Under the pieces are notes generated by a model. The model was given only the letters and a program-made list of their open reading frames with translations. It did no database searches and was not told the DNA's origin. A stretch of 64,000 nucleotides of DNA from Anaerolineales bacterium (GTDB taxonomy: Bacteria > Chloroflexota > Anaerolineae > Anaerolineales > Villigracilaceae). A program made the position numbers and the translations under genes. Every line of letters begins with the position of its first letter. Positions within the stretch are counted from its first letter, which is position 1. Shown here piece after piece: positions 61,586 through 64,000 of the stretch. The stretch lies in NCBI GenBank assembly GCA_019187665.1, contig JABARH010000004.1, forward strand, positions 186,001 through 250,000, written 5' to 3'.

Positions 61586-62422
61586 TTATCCGTGATGCTG
61601 GCGATAAACCATCTCGCCCGCCGGGATGCGAACCGGGAGTCTGTTTTGCGAGGGCGGCAGGGGACAGGTGGCGTAGTCGGTGTAGGCGCAGGGCGGATTG
61701 CGGGCCTTGTTGAAATCGAGGAGCACCTCGCGCTCGCCGAGAAACTCCGCATCGAGGAAGCGTCCGCCGGGGTAGGAGCCGTTGCCGTTGGTGGGATCGT
61801 AGAAATTGAAGAACAAATCCTCCCCTGATTTTTCGGCTTCGAGACGACATTCTTTTCCGCCGATGGTGAAAAGCGCAAAGCCGGGAAATTCCGCATCGTA
61901 TTCCTCGCCGATCACGTCACGGATCTTGAGGATGCGCGCTGGATCGTAAGGGACGAAGCGCGCTGTAATTCGATAGGCTGAGTTAATGGGGTAATGCTTG
62001 AGCCCGGTAAATTGCTTGCGGGCGGGTGTTTCCTTGTCCCAAACGCGAACCAGGCAGTTCTTTCCGCGCTTGATCGCCACCATGATGAAACTCCCGATCG
62101 TGAGAAAATCCGGGTTCTCCTCGATGTCGAATCGCAGGCTCCTGAATTTGACCGTCTCCCCGTTGCAAGCAAGATCCACGTTTTCATTTACGCGCACGTT
62201 CACTGATCCGTTGCGATATTGGAAGACGCCTGCCTGCTCGGGGATCGCCGGCGATCCCAACTGAATATCGTTGGCGGCGCTGCTTCCGAAGGTATTGTTT
62301 CCTTCCACCAGCCAGAAAAGGCCCGAGAGCGCCAGCCAACTTCGTTCGTTGTCGCGCAGGCGGGCTTCCCGTTCCGACCGGTGCTGCAATATTTCTGTTT
62401 CGTAGGTCTGTTCGAGGTTCAT
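61586..62422 (-). CDS. DUF1684 protein
   Basis: A 278-residue protein of the DUF1684 family: RLRDNERSWLALSGLFWLVEG near the start, PARKQFTGLKHYPIN, FYDPTNGNGSYPGGRFL and NPPCAYTDYATCPLPPSQNRL are family hallmarks. No signal peptide. Biochemical function is unknown to me. Confidence 0.9.
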   Translation of the reverse strand: MNLEQTYETEILQHRSEREARLRDNERSWLALSGLFWLVEGNNTFGSSAANDIQLGSPAIPEQAGVFQYRNGSVNVRVNENVDLACNGETVKFRSLRFDIEENPDFLTIGSFIMVAIKRGKNCLVRVWDKETPARKQFTGLKHYPINSAYRITARFVPYDPARILKIRDVIGEEYDAEFPGFALFTIGGKECRLEAEKSGEDLFFNFYDPTNGNGSYPGGRFLDAEFLGEREVLLDFNKARNPPCAYTDYATCPLPPSQNRLPVRIPAGEMVYRQHHG

Positions 62423-62530
62423 GTTTCCAACTATACAATGAATATTTTTTTTAGACTAGGGCGGTTAAGAATACTGCAAGGTTGCAGCGAAGGCGTGCCG
62501 TTCAGGCCTTCGCTGTCCGGCGAATCCGCG

Positions 62531-63070
62531 TTAGATGGGCGTAAAATTAACCTGGTTATTCAACAGGAACAGGTATCGCGCAACCGCCATCAGGAGAATG
62601 GACAGGATGATGCACGGGATGGAAACGCGCGCGCTGAGCGCGACCCGCTTTTGGAGAGACTGGATTTCAGCCAGTTGCCCGGGCGTTGGCTTTCCCTTGA
62701 TCTGGCTTCCGAGTCTGGTGAGATTCAAATTCAGGCGCCCGAATATGGCGCCGGAGATATATCCCACGAGTCCGAACAGGCCGCCGAGCGCGAACCCGAT
62801 CCCCATGCCGGATTTCAGCCAGGCGGAATTCAAGCCATTTGAGGCGACCCAGAAGAGTCCCGCGCCCGAAAGAATCGTCAACGTCGCCATGGCGGTCATT
62901 ACATTCACAAATTTTGTTTTCAGCATCAAATGTCCCGCAAACTGTTGGCCTGCCAGACCTGTTGCCCGAACTGTTGGCCCCCAAAAATAATTCATCATCA
63001 AGGCGGCTCCTCCCCAAAAGATGCCTGCTCCGATATGAACGACCCGTAACGCCAGCATAAGAATATCCAT
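62531..63070 (-). CDS. Four-helix membrane protein
   Basis: A 179-residue membrane protein with four hydrophobic segments (about 5-25, 50-72, 85-105 and 150-172) and a His in ALRVVHIGAGIFWGG, as in CopD/DUF2269-like membrane proteins. GGAGGA precedes the ATG at 63070. Function not assigned. Confidence 0.65.
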   Translation of the reverse strand: MDILMLALRVVHIGAGIFWGGAALMMNYFWGPTVRATGLAGQQFAGHLMLKTKFVNVMTAMATLTILSGAGLFWVASNGLNSAWLKSGMGIGFALGGLFGLVGYISGAIFGRLNLNLTRLGSQIKGKPTPGQLAEIQSLQKRVALSARVSIPCIILSILLMAVARYLFLLNNQVNFTPI

Positions 63071-63229
63071 GCTTCCTCCAATGACCGATGGGATGTGTTG
63101 AGCGCCTGCCTTGCTCGGTACCGCAAGATTCGTCTTTCGCCCGGAGGGGCAACTTGAAAGTTGCAGTACTGAGACTGCGTAACATCCATTAATCATAACC
63201 TGAATGGATCAAAAACGACATGGAATCTT

Positions 63230-63697
63230 TCACGTAAATTTCCCGACGACCGCCTCCGCCAGCGACTGGAGCAGGTCGTCGCGTTTGAGGATGATGCCCG
63301 TGTTGGAAATTCCCGACCCGATCGAAATTTCCTCGTGGACAAGGACGCTCGCATCCACCAGGATGGGGAGCGGGTTCGCCAGCCCGATCGGCGCCACCGT
63401 CCCGACGCGATAGCCAGTGACGCGCAACACTTCTGCGGGCGCAGCCATCGTCAACCGCGACTGACCGAAGTGAACGCGCAGCGCCGCCCATGAAACCTGC
63501 GCCGCGCCCGCGACGAGCGCCATCGCAAAGCGTCCCTCCCCGAGGCGGAAGACGATGGAACGGATCACTTGTCCCGTCACCTGTCCGCGTTCGGCGGCGG
63601 CTTGCTCCAGTGAGGTCACCTGTCCCTCATGGCGGAAGATGCGATGCGGTATGCCGAGTTCGGTTAATGTTTTTGAAGCAGGAGGAGTGTCGTTCAT
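63230..63697 (-). CDS. YbaK/EbsC-type aminoacyl-tRNA deacylase
   Basis: A 155-residue single-domain editing protein: IVFRLGEGRFAMALVAGAAQV, VTGYRVGTVAPIGL and ILVDASVLVHEEISIGSG are the conserved strands. Members clear mischarged Cys- or Ala-tRNA(Pro). The catalytic Lys expected early in the domain is not clear by eye. Confidence 0.88.
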   Translation of the reverse strand: MNDTPPASKTLTELGIPHRIFRHEGQVTSLEQAAAERGQVTGQVIRSIVFRLGEGRFAMALVAGAAQVSWAALRVHFGQSRLTMAAPAEVLRVTGYRVGTVAPIGLANPLPILVDASVLVHEEISIGSGISNTGIILKRDDLLQSLAEAVVGKFT

Positions 63698-63715
63698 AGC
63701 ACGCGAACCAGGTTT

Positions 63716-64000
63716 TTACGAAAGTTGACTCATCGCCTCGCGCGCCAGCATGGAAAGTTCGCGGTCGCCCCGGTCGGCGGCGATCGGTTCGAGGATCGGC
63801 AGGGCGTTCGGATTCCCTGTCGCGCCCAACGCTTGGATCGCCCGCCTCTGCACCTGACGATCTGAGTCGTGAATTAAATTTGCAATCAATGCCAGGGCGC
63901 GATCGCCCTGGATGCGACTCAGCCCGGTCAGCGCGTGCAGCCGAATGGGAGATTCGACCGCCCGCGTCGCTTCTTCAAAAACCTCCAAAGCGGATTCACC
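63716..64000 (-). CDS. HEAT-repeat protein, 3' part
   Basis: The C-terminal 94 residues of a gene running off the window. Three helical repeats are visible: SPIRLHALTGLSRIQGDRAL, DRQVQRRAIQALGATGNPNAL and RELSMLAREAMSQLS, the PBS-lyase/HEAT pattern. Likely a protein-binding scaffold; partner unknown. Confidence 0.75.
   Translation of the reverse strand, partial: GESALEVFEEATRAVESPIRLHALTGLSRIQGDRALALIANLIHDSDRQVQRRAIQALGATGNPNALPILEPIAADRGDRELSMLAREAMSQLS

Overview
The window looks like a chromosome of a Chloroflexota bacterium, probably class Anaerolineae. That is inferred from the overall protein flavour, the mre-PBP2-min-rodA cluster, the pyruvate phosphate dikinase and the repeat types; no rRNA or other phylogenetic marker is present. 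GC content is fairly high, and no tRNA, rRNA or CRISPR array was recognised.

Region 1 (1-9420) is a copper/metal island on the + strand: a rhodanese tail, three small YHS (TRASH) proteins, a YHS-headed copper P-type ATPase, a methyltransferase, a cupredoxin, an HMA protein, then an extracytoplasmic redox set (PCYCGC lipoprotein, CuA membrane protein, membrane 4Fe-4S protein, CuA-cytochrome c fusion, DUF1573 protein). The DUF1573 gene has an in-frame TGA directly followed by a SECIS-like hairpin, so it is a candidate selenoprotein with a Cys-Sec pair.

Region 2 (about 9421-17753) is the backbone of an integrative element: parA, a duplicated DNA-binding-like protein, a replication-initiator-like protein, a DnaC-like ATPase clipped by an IS4-type insertion with a 9-bp target duplication, an excisionase-like gene, and a large serine recombinase. 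The element ends inside a yjbQ-type gene whose 5' 43 codons remain at 17753-17881. The other half of yjbQ is not in the window, so the left end probably lies upstream of position 1 and the copper genes are probably cargo.

Region 3 (17951-32381) is core chromosome: NlpC/P60 and M20 peptidases, VTT protein, cyclophilin, udk, DegV (all minus), then mreBCD-mrdA-minCDE-rodA-gltX (plus), which builds the lateral wall and places the division septum.

Region 4 (32520-42320) holds rtcB and a beta-oxidation regulon: a TetR regulator with an operator on its own start site, two acyl-CoA dehydrogenases (the first without catalytic motifs), FadN, thiolase and an SCP2 protein. A four-helix-bundle gene flanked by repeats sits between fadN and fadA. 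Region 5 (42485-64000) has an orphan Flp pilin, glycogen genes, an L21-L27-L31 operon in which L21 and L31 carry HhH tails, nucleotide salvage, a tRNA nucleotidyltransferase, an IS1-like insertion with an 8-bp duplication, ppdK, and assorted metabolic genes; a HEAT-repeat gene is cut by the window end.

A striking window-wide pattern is a set of intergenic arrays of 7-bp and 8-bp tandem units, at least eight of them. They typically start in or next to a stop codon, end just before the next start codon, and often flip to the reverse complement or switch from 7- to 8-bp units part way through.
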